The notes: generated by a model not told the origin, from the letters alone. DNA of 43,753 nt from an uncultured Bacteroidota bacterium (GCA_937136025.1 CAKZOC010000136.1:1-43753); one strand, 5' to 3'. Positions 26,001-35,556 are shown, counted from the first letter of the stretch. Made by a program: numbers and translations.

Positions 26001-27461
26001 TTGAAGCTTTTCAGGAAACTCTTCAAGCAGACATTCATTTATGGCCTTGCCACGGTGCTGCCCAGAATGCTTTCCTTTCTGTTGCTTCCCCTGTATTCCG
26101 CAGTGATGCCCCCGGAGCTCTATGGTGAGGTTTCCCTTGTTTTTGTTTGGTTTGCCATTTTCAATGTCCTTCTGGCCTATGGAATGGAAACGGCTTTTTT
26201 TCGCTTTTATACGCGCGAACCGGACCAGGAGCGGGTGCATGCCACCTCACTGATCTCTATAGGAGCCTCCACTTTAGTGTTTCTGATAACCTTTCTGCTT
26301 TTCTGGGAACCCCTCTCCGGCCTTCTGAATATAGACCCGAGGTACATGGGCTATTTTATTGGGATACTGTGCCTGGATGCCCTGGTGATCATACCCTTTG
26401 CCCGCTTAAGAGCTACGGAGCAACCTGCGGTTTATGCCATGGTCAAAATTGCGAATATCTGTGTAAACCTCGGGTTTAATCTGTTCTTTTTACTCCTGCT
26501 TCCTAAACTGGCAGCCGGCGATTCAGCGGGTGTTTGGGAAGCCTTATACCGCCCTGATTTTGAAGTGAATTACATCCTGATTTCCAATCTGATTGCCAGT
26601 GGCATCACCCTGTTAATTCTGAGCGGGAATTACTTTAAGATGCGTTTTGAGTTCGACAGGGCTCTTTTCAAACGCATGCTCAAATACGGCTTTCCGATTA
26701 TGATTGCGGGCATTGCTTTTACTATAAATGAAGTTTTCGACAAATACCTGCTCACGGAACTGCTGCCTGAAGATATTGCAAAGGCAGAGATGGGGAAATA
26801 CGCCGCCTGTTATCGGTTGGCGATGTTTATGACACTATTCGCTACAGCTTTTCGCCTGGGGATTGAACCTTTTTTCTTCAGCCACTCCAGCTCAGAGAAC
26901 CCCAGGAAAGCATATGCTCAAATCACAAATTATTTTGTGGTCCTCGGGAGTGTCATCCTGCTTGGGGTCGTTGTTTTTGCCGACGTGTTGAAAGTGCTTT
27001 TCGTGCGCGATGAGGCGTATTGGGAGGCCATGGCCATTGTACCCATAATATTACTGGCCAGTTTTTTTCTGGGGATTTATCACAATTTGTCCGTGTGGTA
27101 TAAGGTGACGGACAGAACCCGATTTGGAGCGATTATTTCCATTGTGGGAGCTGTAGTCACCATTACAATTAACTTCCTCTTTATCCCGGAGTACAGCTAC
27201 TTTGCATCTGCCTGGGCTACACTTGCGGCCTATGCCAGCATGGTATTGCTTTCCTTTTACTGGGGGAGGAAATACTACCCGGTTCCCTACAACCTCCGCA
27301 AGATCTTTTTCTATATGGGTATCTCCATATCATTCTCGGTGCTTTCTTTCTATGTTTTTAACAGGAATCTCTTCATCGGCCTGCTCTTACTTTTAGTATT
27401 TTTGGGGTTGTTATACCGACTTGAAAAGGAGGTTTTGATAAAATTAATCAGAGGAAAATGA
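26001..27461 (+). CDS. oligosaccharide/lipopolysaccharide flippase, MATE/MVF (Wzx-like) family
   Basis: A 486-residue inner-membrane protein with about 12-14 hydrophobic helices over its whole length, beginning with the family-typical segment [23 protein letters not shown]. It probably flips a lipid-linked oligosaccharide to the periplasmic side. The start is a TTG at 26001. It overlaps dut by the tetranucleotide ATGA. Substrate is unknown; the UDP-xylose genes at the window start suggest one possible sugar but are far away. Confidence 0.87.
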   Translation: MKLFRKLFKQTFIYGLATVLPRMLSFLLLPLYSAVMPPELYGEVSLVFVWFAIFNVLLAYGMETAFFRFYTREPDQERVHATSLISIGASTLVFLITFLLFWEPLSGLLNIDPRYMGYFIGILCLDALVIIPFARLRATEQPAVYAMVKIANICVNLGFNLFFLLLLPKLAAGDSAGVWEALYRPDFEVNYILISNLIASGITLLILSGNYFKMRFEFDRALFKRMLKYGFPIMIAGIAFTINEVFDKYLLTELLPEDIAKAEMGKYAACYRLAMFMTLFATAFRLGIEPFFFSHSSSENPRKAYAQITNYFVVLGSVILLGVVVFADVLKVLFVRDEAYWEAMAIVPIILLASFFLGIYHNLSVWYKVTDRTRFGAIISIVGAVVTITINFLFIPEYSYFASAWATLAAYASMVLLSFYWGRKYYPVPYNLRKIFFYMGISISFSVLSFYVFNRNLFIGLLLLLVFLGLLYRLEKEVLIKLIRGK

Positions 27462-27892
27462 AGGTCAGAATAATCAATAAATCGTCCAATGAACTCCCGT
27501 CGTATCAAACGGAGGCCTCGGCCGGAATGGACCTGAGGGCGGAGTTAGATGAGGCGGTTCAACTGGCTCCCCTCGAGCGGGCTGTCATCGGCACAGGACT
27601 ATATATGGAATTACCGGCAGGTTTTGAAGCCCAGATTCGACCCCGGAGTGGCCTGGCCGCTAAAAAGGGAATTAGTGTATTGAACAGCCCCGGGACTATT
27701 GATGCGGATTACCGCGGTGAGATTGGCGTAATTCTTGTAAACATATCTAATGAACCTGTGCGTATTGAGCATGGGGAGCGGATTGCTCAAATGGTGATCA
27801 GCCGTTTCGAACAGGCGCGTTGGGAAGAAGTGGAGGTGCTTTCACAGACCGAGCGCGGAAGTGGGGGCTTTGGGAGTACCGGAGTGCGCTAA
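27458..27892 (+). CDS. dut: deoxyuridine 5'-triphosphate nucleotidohydrolase
   Basis: Hydrolyses dUTP to dUMP and pyrophosphate, keeping uracil out of DNA. All five dUTPase motifs are intact in 144 residues: [42 protein letters not shown] and [10 protein letters not shown]. It overlaps the flippase stop (ATGA) and so is translationally coupled to it. A homotrimeric enzyme by family. Confidence 0.97.
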   Translation: MKVRIINKSSNELPSYQTEASAGMDLRAELDEAVQLAPLERAVIGTGLYMELPAGFEAQIRPRSGLAAKKGISVLNSPGTIDADYRGEIGVILVNISNEPVRIEHGERIAQMVISRFEQARWEEVEVLSQTERGSGGFGSTGVR

Positions 27893-27911
27893 CACAAAGC
27901 GAAAACAGGAG

Positions 27912-28826
27912 ATGAAGGGTCAATGGATTTTATGGGTGCTATTGCTGATGTTAGGGTCCGGAATGACCTATGGGCAGGAGGAAGGAAGTGCAGAATTGTT
28001 TACAGAATCCTACACAGACCAGTTTCAGGAGGCTTTTTTTGAGGCTTTGAAACAAAAGGGGATTGAGAATTACGATCGGGCCGAGGCACTGATGCTCGAA
28101 GCTAAGAAGTTCGATCCGGACAATCCGGTTGTGGATTTCGAACTGGCGCGAATCCTGAATCAGGCTAAGGCATACAGGCGGGCCACCCCATACGCCCTGA
28201 AAGCCTTGCAATCGGACCCTTCTCAATACTGGTACATGGACACCTTTATGAAGGCCCTTAACCCTCAGAGAATGAATCCTGAGGCCTTTGCTTCAGAATT
28301 GCCTTTGGAGGAGCCGGCATTCAGGTTAAATCTGGCACGATGGTATATGTCTGAAGGTCTTTATGACAAAGCGAAAACCCAGCTCTCACCATTATCAGGT
28401 CTGGAGGAAGCGCGGTGGTTGGAGCAGGAAATTAGCGTTCTGGAATCCATAAAGGAACCGGCAATATCAGACCATCAGGACAAAGAGTCCGGGCCATCCG
28501 AAGACCGTCGCACAGTCGCCTCCCTGGAGTCCCGTATGGAGGCGCTCATCATATCGGAGGACTGGAAGGCACTGGAGGATGAAAGTGCCGAAGCCCTGGA
28601 GCTTTTTCCATTGCAACCTTACTTTTACTACAGCGAGGCGCTGGCGGTACTGCGTCAGGGACGGCCGGAGAAAGCCCTGGAATTTTTAAAAGAAGGTGAG
28701 GGTTTTATTCTCGAGCCTTCAGAAAGTGCGCAAAAGATATACAGGACCTTTGTAGAGACGTATAACGCTCTGGGGACTCCTGAAAAGGCCAAAAAATATC
28801 TGGATAAATTAAAGTCGGGTTTGTGA
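27912..28826 (+). CDS. exported tetratricopeptide repeat protein
   Basis: A 304-residue protein with a cleavable signal peptide (about 1-22, ending MTYGQ). TPR-like helical pairs are visible at about residues 40-100 and in the C-terminal third (YYSEALAVLRQGRPEKALEFLKEGEG). The start is the ATG at 27912, preceded by AGGAG; the 17 upstream codons of the ORF track overlap dut. It lies in the conserved flippase-dut-TPR-DUF4292-EnvC order and probably scaffolds envelope proteins. Its stop overlaps the next start (GTGA). Confidence 0.82.
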   Translation: MKGQWILWVLLLMLGSGMTYGQEEGSAELFTESYTDQFQEAFFEALKQKGIENYDRAEALMLEAKKFDPDNPVVDFELARILNQAKAYRRATPYALKALQSDPSQYWYMDTFMKALNPQRMNPEAFASELPLEEPAFRLNLARWYMSEGLYDKAKTQLSPLSGLEEARWLEQEISVLESIKEPAISDHQDKESGPSEDRRTVASLESRMEALIISEDWKALEDESAEALELFPLQPYFYYSEALAVLRQGRPEKALEFLKEGEGFILEPSESAQKIYRTFVETYNALGTPEKAKKYLDKLKSGL

Positions 28827-29596
28827 GACAGAAGTGTGTTTTTTCAGTAATGGTGATTCTCCTGCTGGCTTTAAGTTCATGTGGGAGCACTCGAACGGTG
28901 GCCGGAGGAAGTGTGGATGAACGCTTATCTATTAAAAATGTCATCCGGAATCACGAAGCGGCGGGTCTTCAGTTCAGGACGTTGAGCGGCCGGCTCGGCA
29001 TTGATTATTCCGACGGGGAAGACTCACAGCACGTAACCGTTTCCCTGAGGATGAAAAAGGATGAGGTCATTTGGCTGAGCGCACCCCTTGGAGTGATTAA
29101 AGTACTCATTACTCCCGGGCGCGTTTCTTTTTACAACAAACTCAACAACGAATATTTTGATGGAGATTATTCATACCTCAGTGAAATCCTGGGTTCTGAC
29201 GTGGATTTTGATAAAGTGCAGAATTTGCTTATCGGTAAGTCGCTGATGGATTTGGAAGGACGGAATTACAGTCTCCGGCACTCGGCCGAGGCCTATGAAA
29301 TACAGCCTAAAACGGCTTTGGAGCTCTATAAGTTTTTGATTAAAATTGAGCCGCAGCACTTCCGAACGGCCGCTCAGGAGATGGCGCAGCCCGAAATGAA
29401 TCGGATTATGGCAGTGCGATATACCCGTTATCAGGAGGTTCAGGGGCAGTTTTTGCCTGAAGCGGTGGAGATAGATGCCATTGAGGACGATGAGAAGATT
29501 AGCATTGGGATCGACTATAAACAGGTTGAACTAAACAGGGAGCTGCGCTTCCCTTACAAAATACCGAAAGGTTTTAACCCGGTAGCCTTACAGTGA
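28823..29596 (+). CDS. DUF4292 lipoprotein
   Basis: A 257-residue outer-envelope lipoprotein with lipobox LSSC (cysteine near residue 20). The mature part is a beta-rich domain whose LSGRLGIDYSDG and later strands resemble the LolA/LolB-type half-barrel; that relation is inference from pattern, not alignment. It starts with GTG overlapping the TPR stop and ends in another GTGA overlap with the EnvC-like gene, so expression of the three is tightly coupled. Confidence 0.85.
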   Translation: MRQKCVFSVMVILLLALSSCGSTRTVAGGSVDERLSIKNVIRNHEAAGLQFRTLSGRLGIDYSDGEDSQHVTVSLRMKKDEVIWLSAPLGVIKVLITPGRVSFYNKLNNEYFDGDYSYLSEILGSDVDFDKVQNLLIGKSLMDLEGRNYSLRHSAEAYEIQPKTALELYKFLIKIEPQHFRTAAQEMAQPEMNRIMAVRYTRYQEVQGQFLPEAVEIDAIEDDEKISIGIDYKQVELNRELRFPYKIPKGFNPVALQ

Positions 29597-30828
29597 AAAG
29601 CGGCAGAATCAATATTGCAACCCTGATTGGATTTCTGTTCCTTCTATGTCTTGGCTTTAATGCCCGGGCACAGACCGGTGAACAGAAGGCCCTGGAAGCG
29701 CGAAAGGAGCAACTTGAAAACGAAATACGGGAAATCAACCGGCTGCTCTTTGCGCAAAGAGAACAGAAAGGAAGTGTGCTGGATCAGATGGAAGCCCTGA
29801 ATCAAAAAATCAACAGGCAGCAGCAACTCATCCGTATCACGAATCAGCAGTCTAATTTGCTAAACCGCCAGATTAACGCAAATATCCGGCAAATCAGTAA
29901 ACTGCGGTCAGATCTGGAGACTTTGAAAGGCGATTATGCACAAATGATCCGCAAATCGTATGAAAACAGGTCCCAACAGAACCGATTGTTGTTTCTGATG
30001 TCTTCTACAAATTTTTTTCAGGCCTTTAAGCGCTTGCAGTATATGAAACAATACACCCAATACCGCAAAAAACAGGGGGAGGAGATCGTGGCGAAAACCG
30101 AGGCGCTGAGTGTGCTCAATAGCGATTTAACGCGACAGCGCAAAGAGAAGGAACTGTTGATTGCCCAAAACCGACGCATTAAGAATGAACTGACGGATCA
30201 GGTGCAATCCCAACAATCGCTTTTAAAGACGATACGTCAGAATGAAAGCGCCTATGCTTCAGAAATCGATAAGAAACGCAAGGAAGCGCGGGCTATTGAG
30301 CGACAAATAGAAGCTTTGATTCGCTCGGCCATAGCAGCCTCAAATCGGGAAAGTGGAAATCGGACGGCTACTCCCGGTAAGTTTGCCCTTACCCCCGAGG
30401 CGACTCTGGTTGCCAATAATTTTTCAGCCAACAAAGGCCGACTCATCTGGCCGGTGGAAAAAGGAGTCAAAAAACAGGGTTATGGGGTATATGCCGATGC
30501 GGTTTACCCGGGGATTAAGCATCAGAGCAATGGGGTCATTATCGCCGCAGATGAGGGATCCGATGCCCGGGCTGTATTCGAAGGAGAAGTTATTGCCGTG
30601 CTGGCCGTTCCCGGAGGAAACAAAGGGGTGCAGCTCAAGCATGGTAACTTCATCAGTACCTACTACAATTTGGGGGAACTCTACGTGAAAAAGGGCGATA
30701 AGGTAAAGGCTAAAGAAGCGCTGGGCAAAATATATACCAATAGGTCTAACGGCTTGACCCAACTGAAGTTTTACTTATACCAGGACACGAACCGATTAAA
30801 CCCGGAAGAGTGGATATACCGATTGTGA
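29593..30828 (+). CDS. EnvC-like amidase activator with degenerate LytM (M23) domain
   Basis: A 411-residue periplasmic protein: signal peptide (about 1-27, ending ARAQ), long coiled coil (about 28-260) and a C-terminal LytM-fold domain from about residue 290. The zinc site of active M23 peptidases is lost: HxGxD is replaced by SNGVI (residues 312-316), the HLHF motif is QLKF (390-393), and YAHL is YYNL. It therefore cannot cut peptidoglycan and should act like EnvC or NlpD, activating an amidase during cell separation. The GTG start overlaps the DUF4292 stop. Confidence 0.88.
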   Translation: MKSGRINIATLIGFLFLLCLGFNARAQTGEQKALEARKEQLENEIREINRLLFAQREQKGSVLDQMEALNQKINRQQQLIRITNQQSNLLNRQINANIRQISKLRSDLETLKGDYAQMIRKSYENRSQQNRLLFLMSSTNFFQAFKRLQYMKQYTQYRKKQGEEIVAKTEALSVLNSDLTRQRKEKELLIAQNRRIKNELTDQVQSQQSLLKTIRQNESAYASEIDKKRKEARAIERQIEALIRSAIAASNRESGNRTATPGKFALTPEATLVANNFSANKGRLIWPVEKGVKKQGYGVYADAVYPGIKHQSNGVIIAADEGSDARAVFEGEVIAVLAVPGGNKGVQLKHGNFISTYYNLGELYVKKGDKVKAKEALGKIYTNRSNGLTQLKFYLYQDTNRLNPEEWIYRL

Positions 30829-30835
30829 TAAAAAA

Positions 30836-31348
30836 TTAATCATTGAATAGCGCTTTCAGCTCTGTAGCGTCATGCGGTTTCATCTTTCCGGCCAAAACAA
30901 GGCTAAGTTGCTTGCGTCTCAGGGCGGCTTCGAAACGGAGTTGTTCGAGTTCGGTCTCGGGAGCTACCGGGGGTACTTCGGTCGGAATTCCGATGTCATC
31001 AACGGCCACAAAGGTGTAAATAGCTTCATTGGCCTTTGTACGTTCCCCGCTAAACCGGTCTTCGGTCCATACATCGATGAATATTTCCATAGAAGTTTTG
31101 AAGGCCCTGGAAATACTAGCTTCTACGGTGACTACACTACCCAGTGGAATGGCGCGGTTAAAGGCCACATGATTCACCGAAGCGGTTACGGCCACCTTTC
31201 GACTGTGCCTTCGGGCGGTAATACTCGCTGCGCGGTCCATACGGGCGAGCAATTCTCCGCCGAAGAGATTGTTCAGAGGGTTGGTTTCGCTGGGCAAAAC
31301 CAAATCGGTCATAGTGGTCCGGGATTCGCTGGGAGTTTTCGCTTCCAT
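30836..31348 (-). CDS. acyl-CoA thioesterase, hotdog fold
   Basis: Hydrolyses fatty acyl-CoA to free acid and CoA. The 170-residue protein has the family motif NPLNNLFGGELLARMDRAAS near residues 23-42 and a second hotdog strand region VASVNHVAF, as in YciA/BACH-type enzymes. The start is the ATG at 31348 (MEAKTPSES), giving the family N-terminus; the 11 extra codons of the track are not supported. It converges on the EnvC-like gene with only 7 bases between stops. Confidence 0.9.
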   Translation of the reverse strand: MEAKTPSESRTTMTDLVLPSETNPLNNLFGGELLARMDRAASITARRHSRKVAVTASVNHVAFNRAIPLGSVVTVEASISRAFKTSMEIFIDVWTEDRFSGERTKANEAIYTFVAVDDIGIPTEVPPVAPETELEQLRFEAALRRKQLSLVLAGKMKPHDATELKALFND

Positions 31349-31408
31349 GGAAAAATTTTCGGCAAAGATACGCCTTCCCAACAGAAGTCATTTAGAGTTT
31401 GTGGGAAT

Positions 31409-32353
31409 CTACTTCGTGGAGAGCAACCAGGCGTCCTGAGAATCTTCACGCCGGATCTCTTTAAGGGCTTTCAGGGCTTGTTCCGGGTCGGAAAAACTGG
31501 CATAAGATACCTGATAGAGCCCATAGCGATTTTGGCCAAGATGTTTGGCGGAATACCCGCGGGCAGACAACTCGGCAATGCGTTTTTCTGCATTCGCTCG
31601 TATGCGATAGGCCCCGGCGATAATATGATGCGAGGGCTGTGTACTGGAGTTTACGCTGAGATTTACAGAAGGCAGTAAGACAGGATTCGTACTGAAAAAA
31701 GTCGCCTCCTGAATACTTTTCGAAACCTCTTTCTGGGCTTCTTCATATACAATGGCGGTCGATTCGACGCCTTGCCTGTAGAGGGAATAGCCACTGAGGG
31801 CAGTGGAAACCGCAAGTAAGACAACCGCGGCGTATTTATAAAGGGGCCGAATGCCACGGACTTTACGAGCCTCAGGGGTAATGGTAAAAGGAATTTGCGA
31901 CTCTATTTGGCGTACCTCTTCCTTAAGCACTTCTCTTGTGACTGCACTGGCTATAACCGGGCTTAATCCAAAGGAGGACATCAGATAATTCACCCGGGTT
32001 GTAGGTTCAAAGGCGATACGCCCTTCCTGATTCAATCTGAAAGCGCCCAATTCGGGGAAATCCATACGCTTTTCGGCTTTCAGGGTGGATTTCCATGCCT
32101 GGGAGGCATCGAGTACATCTTCCAGGGCCTCTTCATAAGACAGCCCTTCTGCCTGCGCGACATGGGAAACAAGAAGCCCGTCATTCTTATCCAGCTGGGC
32201 GTTAAATGACAATTCTTTATAAGGCGGGAGAAAAGTATTGCTTTCCGATTGCAGGGATGCCGACTTTATTTGACACAAAAAAGCGCCGAATCCGGGAACC
32301 ACTACACATTGGTACCGGTACAGGAGAGATGCAACGTATTTTTCTAAGTCCAT
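31409..32353 (-). CDS. envelope protein with HU-CCDC81 DNA-binding-like domains and SPOR domain
   Basis: A 314-residue single-pass membrane protein. Two bacterial HU-CCDC81-type domains occupy about residues 1-60 and 65-140, followed by one membrane helix (about 171-190), a linker, and a C-terminal SPOR domain (about 238-310, AGAYRIRANAEKRIAELSARG), which binds denuded septal peptidoglycan. The cytoplasmic half has an HU-like fold, so the protein could link nucleoid or filament to the septum; that link is inference. Divergent from dprA with 96 bases between. Confidence 0.82.
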   Translation of the reverse strand: MDLEKYVASLLYRYQCVVVPGFGAFLCQIKSASLQSESNTFLPPYKELSFNAQLDKNDGLLVSHVAQAEGLSYEEALEDVLDASQAWKSTLKAEKRMDFPELGAFRLNQEGRIAFEPTTRVNYLMSSFGLSPVIASAVTREVLKEEVRQIESQIPFTITPEARKVRGIRPLYKYAAVVLLAVSTALSGYSLYRQGVESTAIVYEEAQKEVSKSIQEATFFSTNPVLLPSVNLSVNSSTQPSHHIIAGAYRIRANAEKRIAELSARGYSAKHLGQNRYGLYQVSYASFSDPEQALKALKEIRREDSQDAWLLSTK

Positions 32354-32449
32354 TGAAACAAAGATGGCGAATTATTGCAGTTTGAACAAAAGGAACGGGT
32401 CCCTTTTATTAACACAAGGCTATCCAACTGTTTGTAAAAAGGTTTTTAA

Positions 32450-33568
32450 ATGACAGATAATGAGGTTCTTGCATGGATAAGACTACAGCGCATTCCCGGG
32501 GTAGGACCCATAAATGGCCGGAAATTACTTCAGTACTTTGGCGATGTTCAGAATATTTTCAACCAATCTGTGAGAGATTTGGTGCAATTAGCGGGAGTGG
32601 GGCCCGTAATGGCTGAAAGGATGCTGAATCACAACTATCAGAAGGAAGCGGAAAACCAGTATCGAAGGATCCGGAGGGAAGGGATCCGGTGCCTGCCTTT
32701 ATCAGATCAGGCGTATCCTGAGTTGCTGAGAGAATGCCCGGACGCCCCCCTGATTCTATACCAGAAGGGGCCGTTATCATTTTCCGGAAGGTGTCTTTTG
32801 AGTATCGTGGGGACACGCAGTATGACGGATTATGGGCGCCGGGTTTGCGAGCAGTTAATAAAAGCCCTTATCCCTTATAATCCTGTAATCATAAGTGGCC
32901 TGGCTTATGGCATCGATATTTTGGCACAGCGGACGGCCTTAAAATGGGGTTTAGATACGGTTTCCTGTCTGGGACATGGCCTGGATACGATTTATCCTCG
33001 AAGCCATGCTAAATACGTTCCGGAAATTCTCCATAAGGGAGCGCTCCTATCTGAATTCGGGTTGGGTATGCCTCCGGAACCTATGAATTTTGTGAGACGC
33101 AATCGCATTATTGCCGGGTTAGCCCCGGCTACGGTGGTCATTGAATCGGGACCAAAAGGCGGAAGTCTGATCACCGCAGACCTGGCCTTTGGGTATGACA
33201 GGGAGGTATTTGCCGTTCCAGGAAGATCGACAGACCGCTTCAGTTCAGGGTGTAATTTGCTGATTGGTCAGCAGAAGGCCCAATTGCTGTGTTCCCCGGA
33301 GCAGTTGGCCGAAACCCTTCAATGGACCGCAGCTCCACTGAACTCCGAAAAGTTTATCCCAAGGACATGGAGTCAGCCTCAGGGCAGATTGACGATAGAA
33401 GAAGCTCGAATTTGCGAATTCCTTGCTTCGAATGGCATACAACTTCTGGATGAAATCGCAGTAGGCTGTGTCCTGACCGTACGAGAGACGGCTGCGATGT
33501 TATTTCAGTTGGAAATGAAGGAAATTATCCGCCCTCATCCGGGGAAAAGGTTTGAATTATTGTTATAA
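32450..33568 (+). CDS. dprA: DNA-processing protein DprA
   Basis: Loads RecA on incoming single-stranded DNA in natural transformation. The 372-residue protein has a helix-hairpin-helix N-terminus (LQRIPGVGPINGRKLL), the Rossmann-like core with GTRSMTDYGRR, SGLAYGIDILAQ and RRNRIIAGL, and the C-terminal winged helix from about residue 305. All usual motifs are intact. Monocistronic, with an intrinsic terminator downstream facing trpS. Confidence 0.95.
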   Translation: MTDNEVLAWIRLQRIPGVGPINGRKLLQYFGDVQNIFNQSVRDLVQLAGVGPVMAERMLNHNYQKEAENQYRRIRREGIRCLPLSDQAYPELLRECPDAPLILYQKGPLSFSGRCLLSIVGTRSMTDYGRRVCEQLIKALIPYNPVIISGLAYGIDILAQRTALKWGLDTVSCLGHGLDTIYPRSHAKYVPEILHKGALLSEFGLGMPPEPMNFVRRNRIIAGLAPATVVIESGPKGGSLITADLAFGYDREVFAVPGRSTDRFSSGCNLLIGQQKAQLLCSPEQLAETLQWTAAPLNSEKFIPRTWSQPQGRLTIEEARICEFLASNGIQLLDEIAVGCVLTVRETAAMLFQLEMKEIIRPHPGKRFELLL

Positions 33569-33570
33569 AT

Positions 33571-33594
33571 AACCGACTGCCCGGTTTGTTTTTT
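33571..33594 (+). terminator. intrinsic terminator after dprA
   Basis: AACCG/CGGTT stem with loop ACTGCC, then TGTTTTTT, three bases after the dprA stop. Confidence 0.55.
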
Positions 33595-33687
33595 AATCTG
33601 TGTTGGAAAAAAACGATGTAAAAGAGGGTTAAAAACGAGTGAAGGAGCATTTTGACGTGCCATCAACAGTATATCAGCCCGTTTTTA

Positions 33688-33713
33688 AGATTCAAAACCG
33701 ACTCCCCGGTCGG
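33688..33713 (-). terminator. probable terminator after trpS
   Basis: On the minus strand CCGAC/GTCGG with loop CGGGGA is followed by TTTTGAATC, 13 bases after the trpS stop. Its sequence nearly repeats the dprA terminator (see findings). Confidence 0.45.
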
Positions 33714-33725
33714 AACGTCAAAAAA

Positions 33726-34694
33726 TCAATACCCCAGTTTTTCACGAACCCTGTCGAGCACAGAATCTGCAACTTTTGCAGCTTTTCCAGCCCCGATATG
33801 GAGGGCTTCATCAATTTCCTCCCGGTGATTCATATAGTAATGAAAGCGCTCCCGGGCTTCTCCAAAAACATCCAGAAGGCATTCGTATAAGGCTTGTTTG
33901 GCATGTCCGTATCCGTAATTCCCGCCGAGATAATTCCCGCGCATTTCGGCCGTAGCCGCTTCCGATGCCAGAATGCGGTACAAAGCAAAAACGGTATCGG
34001 CATCGGGGTCCTTAGGGTCCTCAAGGGGAGTGCTGTCCGTGACAATACCCATGATTTGTTTCCGAAGGGCCTTATCCGTCAGGAATATATCGATCAGGTT
34101 GCCCTTGCTCTTACTCATTTTTTCCCCATCGGTGCCTGGAATATACATGGTGTGATCCTGTACCCGGGCTTCCGGAATTACAAAGGTTTCACCCATTTGA
34201 GCGTGAAATCGGGCTGCGACATCCCGGGTCATTTCCAGATGCTGGAGTTGATCTTTCCCTACCGGCACAAAATCTGCATCATAGAGCAGGATATCAGCCG
34301 CCATTAACATCGGATACGTAAAGAGACCCACATTGACGTCTTCGAGCCGATCTGCCTTATCCTTGAAGGAATGGGCGAGTGTCAGGCGCTGATAGGGAAA
34401 GAAACAACTCAGGTGCCAGGATAATTCCGTCACCTGAGGTACGTCGCTTTGGCGGTAAAACACTGTTTTATTGGGGTCTAGCCCGAATGCCAGCCAGGTT
34501 GCAGCCGTTGCATAGGTGTTTTCTTTGAGCACTGCACCATCCTTGATTTGGGTAAGGGAGTGCATATCGGCAATAAAGAGAAAAGAGTCATTTTCCGGTT
34601 GGGAAGCCATTGCAATAGCAGGCATAATGGCCCCGAGGATATTTCCTAAATGAGGTGTTCCTGTACTTTGAATCCCGGTTAGAATCCGTGGCAT
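33726..34694 (-). CDS. trpS: tryptophanyl-tRNA synthetase
   Basis: Charges tRNA-Trp. The 322-residue class I enzyme has the HIGH-type motif TGTPHLGN near residues 11-18 and KMSKSKGN at about 192-199. The start is the ATG at 34694 (MPRILTGIQ), not the TTG at 34721, because the TTG overlaps a good -7 element and the shorter N-terminus is normal. Monocistronic and divergent from the acyltransferase. Confidence 0.96.
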   Translation of the reverse strand: MPRILTGIQSTGTPHLGNILGAIMPAIAMASQPENDSFLFIADMHSLTQIKDGAVLKENTYATAATWLAFGLDPNKTVFYRQSDVPQVTELSWHLSCFFPYQRLTLAHSFKDKADRLEDVNVGLFTYPMLMAADILLYDADFVPVGKDQLQHLEMTRDVAARFHAQMGETFVIPEARVQDHTMYIPGTDGEKMSKSKGNLIDIFLTDKALRKQIMGIVTDSTPLEDPKDPDADTVFALYRILASEAATAEMRGNYLGGNYGYGHAKQALYECLLDVFGEARERFHYYMNHREEIDEALHIGAGKAAKVADSVLDRVREKLGY

Positions 34695-34718
34695 GGGCAG
34701 GCATTTTTTATCAAAGGA

Positions 34719-34750
34719 CAAAAGTAACGCAAATACAAGAACCTTCCCAA
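34719..34750 (-). promoter_or_regulatory. candidate trpS promoter
   Basis: Minus-strand TTG, 21 bases, TACTTTTG (exact TAnnTTTG), then the ATG about 25 bases on. Spacing is the same as in the recA promoter. Confidence 0.55.
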
Positions 34751-34756
34751 AATTCT

Positions 34757-34764
34757 TACATTTG
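34757..34764 (+). promoter_or_regulatory. candidate -7 element for the acyltransferase gene (leaderless)
   Basis: TACATTTG matches TAnnTTTG exactly and ends only 5 bases before the ATG at 34770, so a transcript from it would start at or next to the start codon. No TTG -33 is visible. Confidence 0.3.
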
Positions 34765-34769
34765 GCGCC

Positions 34770-35522
34770 ATGTGGGTTATTGCGAAGAAAACGGGGCAGG
34801 CCCTGTATAGAATCTGGTTTTATATTCTGGTCACGATACCGATTCTTTTATTTTGGCCCCTCCTCCTGGTTTCTACAATATCTGAAAAAACGTATCCCCA
34901 GTTTTTCTGGCTCGCCCGAAATTTATGGGCCCCTGTGATTCTCTACGGTATGGGTTGTCCACCCCAGATCAGGTATAGCCAGCAAATGAAACGAAGCGGC
35001 AGTTATATGCTTGTGGCCAATCATACGAGTATGCTGGATATTATGTTAATGCTCCGCGTGAGCCGGAACCCTTTTGTTTTTGTGGGAAAAAAGGAATTGG
35101 CGGACTTGCCCATTTTTGGCTTTTTCTACAAGAGAGTTTGTATTCTTGTGGATCGGGAGGATAGCCGCAGTCGCTCTGCCGTTTACCGCCGGGCGAAAAG
35201 GCGTCTCGAAGAAGGCCTGAGCATTTGTATTTTTCCCGAGGGAGGGGTCCCAGAGGAATCCGTAATATTGGACACGTTTAAAGATGGGGCATTTAAAATG
35301 GCCATTGCCCACAAGATTGAAGTGGTTCCGATGACCTTCTATGATAACAAACGGCGATTTCCCTTTCGTTTTTTCAGCGGACACCCGGGACCCTTAAGAA
35401 CTCGTGTACATCGTTTTTTCGATACACAGGGGTACACAGCATCAGACGCGGGTTCCTTGCGAACGGAAGTCCGGGACCTGATTTATGAAAGCCTTCAGAA
35501 AGGACCGAATGCCACTTTCTAA
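34770..35522 (+). CDS. plsC: 1-acyl-sn-glycerol-3-phosphate acyltransferase (PlsC family)
   Basis: Adds the second fatty acid to lysophosphatidic acid in phospholipid synthesis at the inner membrane. The 250-residue protein has an N-terminal hydrophobic anchor (about 15-37), the catalytic motif NHTSMLD (NHx4D) near residue 88 and FPEGGVPEE near 153, both diagnostic. The family also includes lyso-ornithine-lipid acyltransferases, so the acceptor is not certain. Divergent from trpS with 75 bases between starts. Confidence 0.87.
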   Translation: MWVIAKKTGQALYRIWFYILVTIPILLFWPLLLVSTISEKTYPQFFWLARNLWAPVILYGMGCPPQIRYSQQMKRSGSYMLVANHTSMLDIMLMLRVSRNPFVFVGKKELADLPIFGFFYKRVCILVDREDSRSRSAVYRRAKRRLEEGLSICIFPEGGVPEESVILDTFKDGAFKMAIAHKIEVVPMTFYDNKRRFPFRFFSGHPGPLRTRVHRFFDTQGYTASDAGSLRTEVRDLIYESLQKGPNATF

Positions 35523-35536
35523 TGGGGCTTCAAGGC

Positions 35537-35556
35537 TTAATACCAAAAGGTATTAA
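35537..35556. repeat. AT-rich hairpin between convergent genes
   Basis: TTAATACC, loop AAAA, GGTATTAA: an 8-bp perfect stem 15 bases after the acyltransferase stop, without a T run. Possible weak bidirectional terminator. Confidence 0.35.

Noticed and set aside
30872-31678. 268-residue plus-strand ORF
   Set aside because: Antisense to the thioesterase and the SPOR protein, both supported by family motifs.
34695-34721. TTG start of trpS in the ORF track
   Set aside because: It overlaps the -7 element of the likely trpS promoter and lengthens the protein beyond the family N-terminus.
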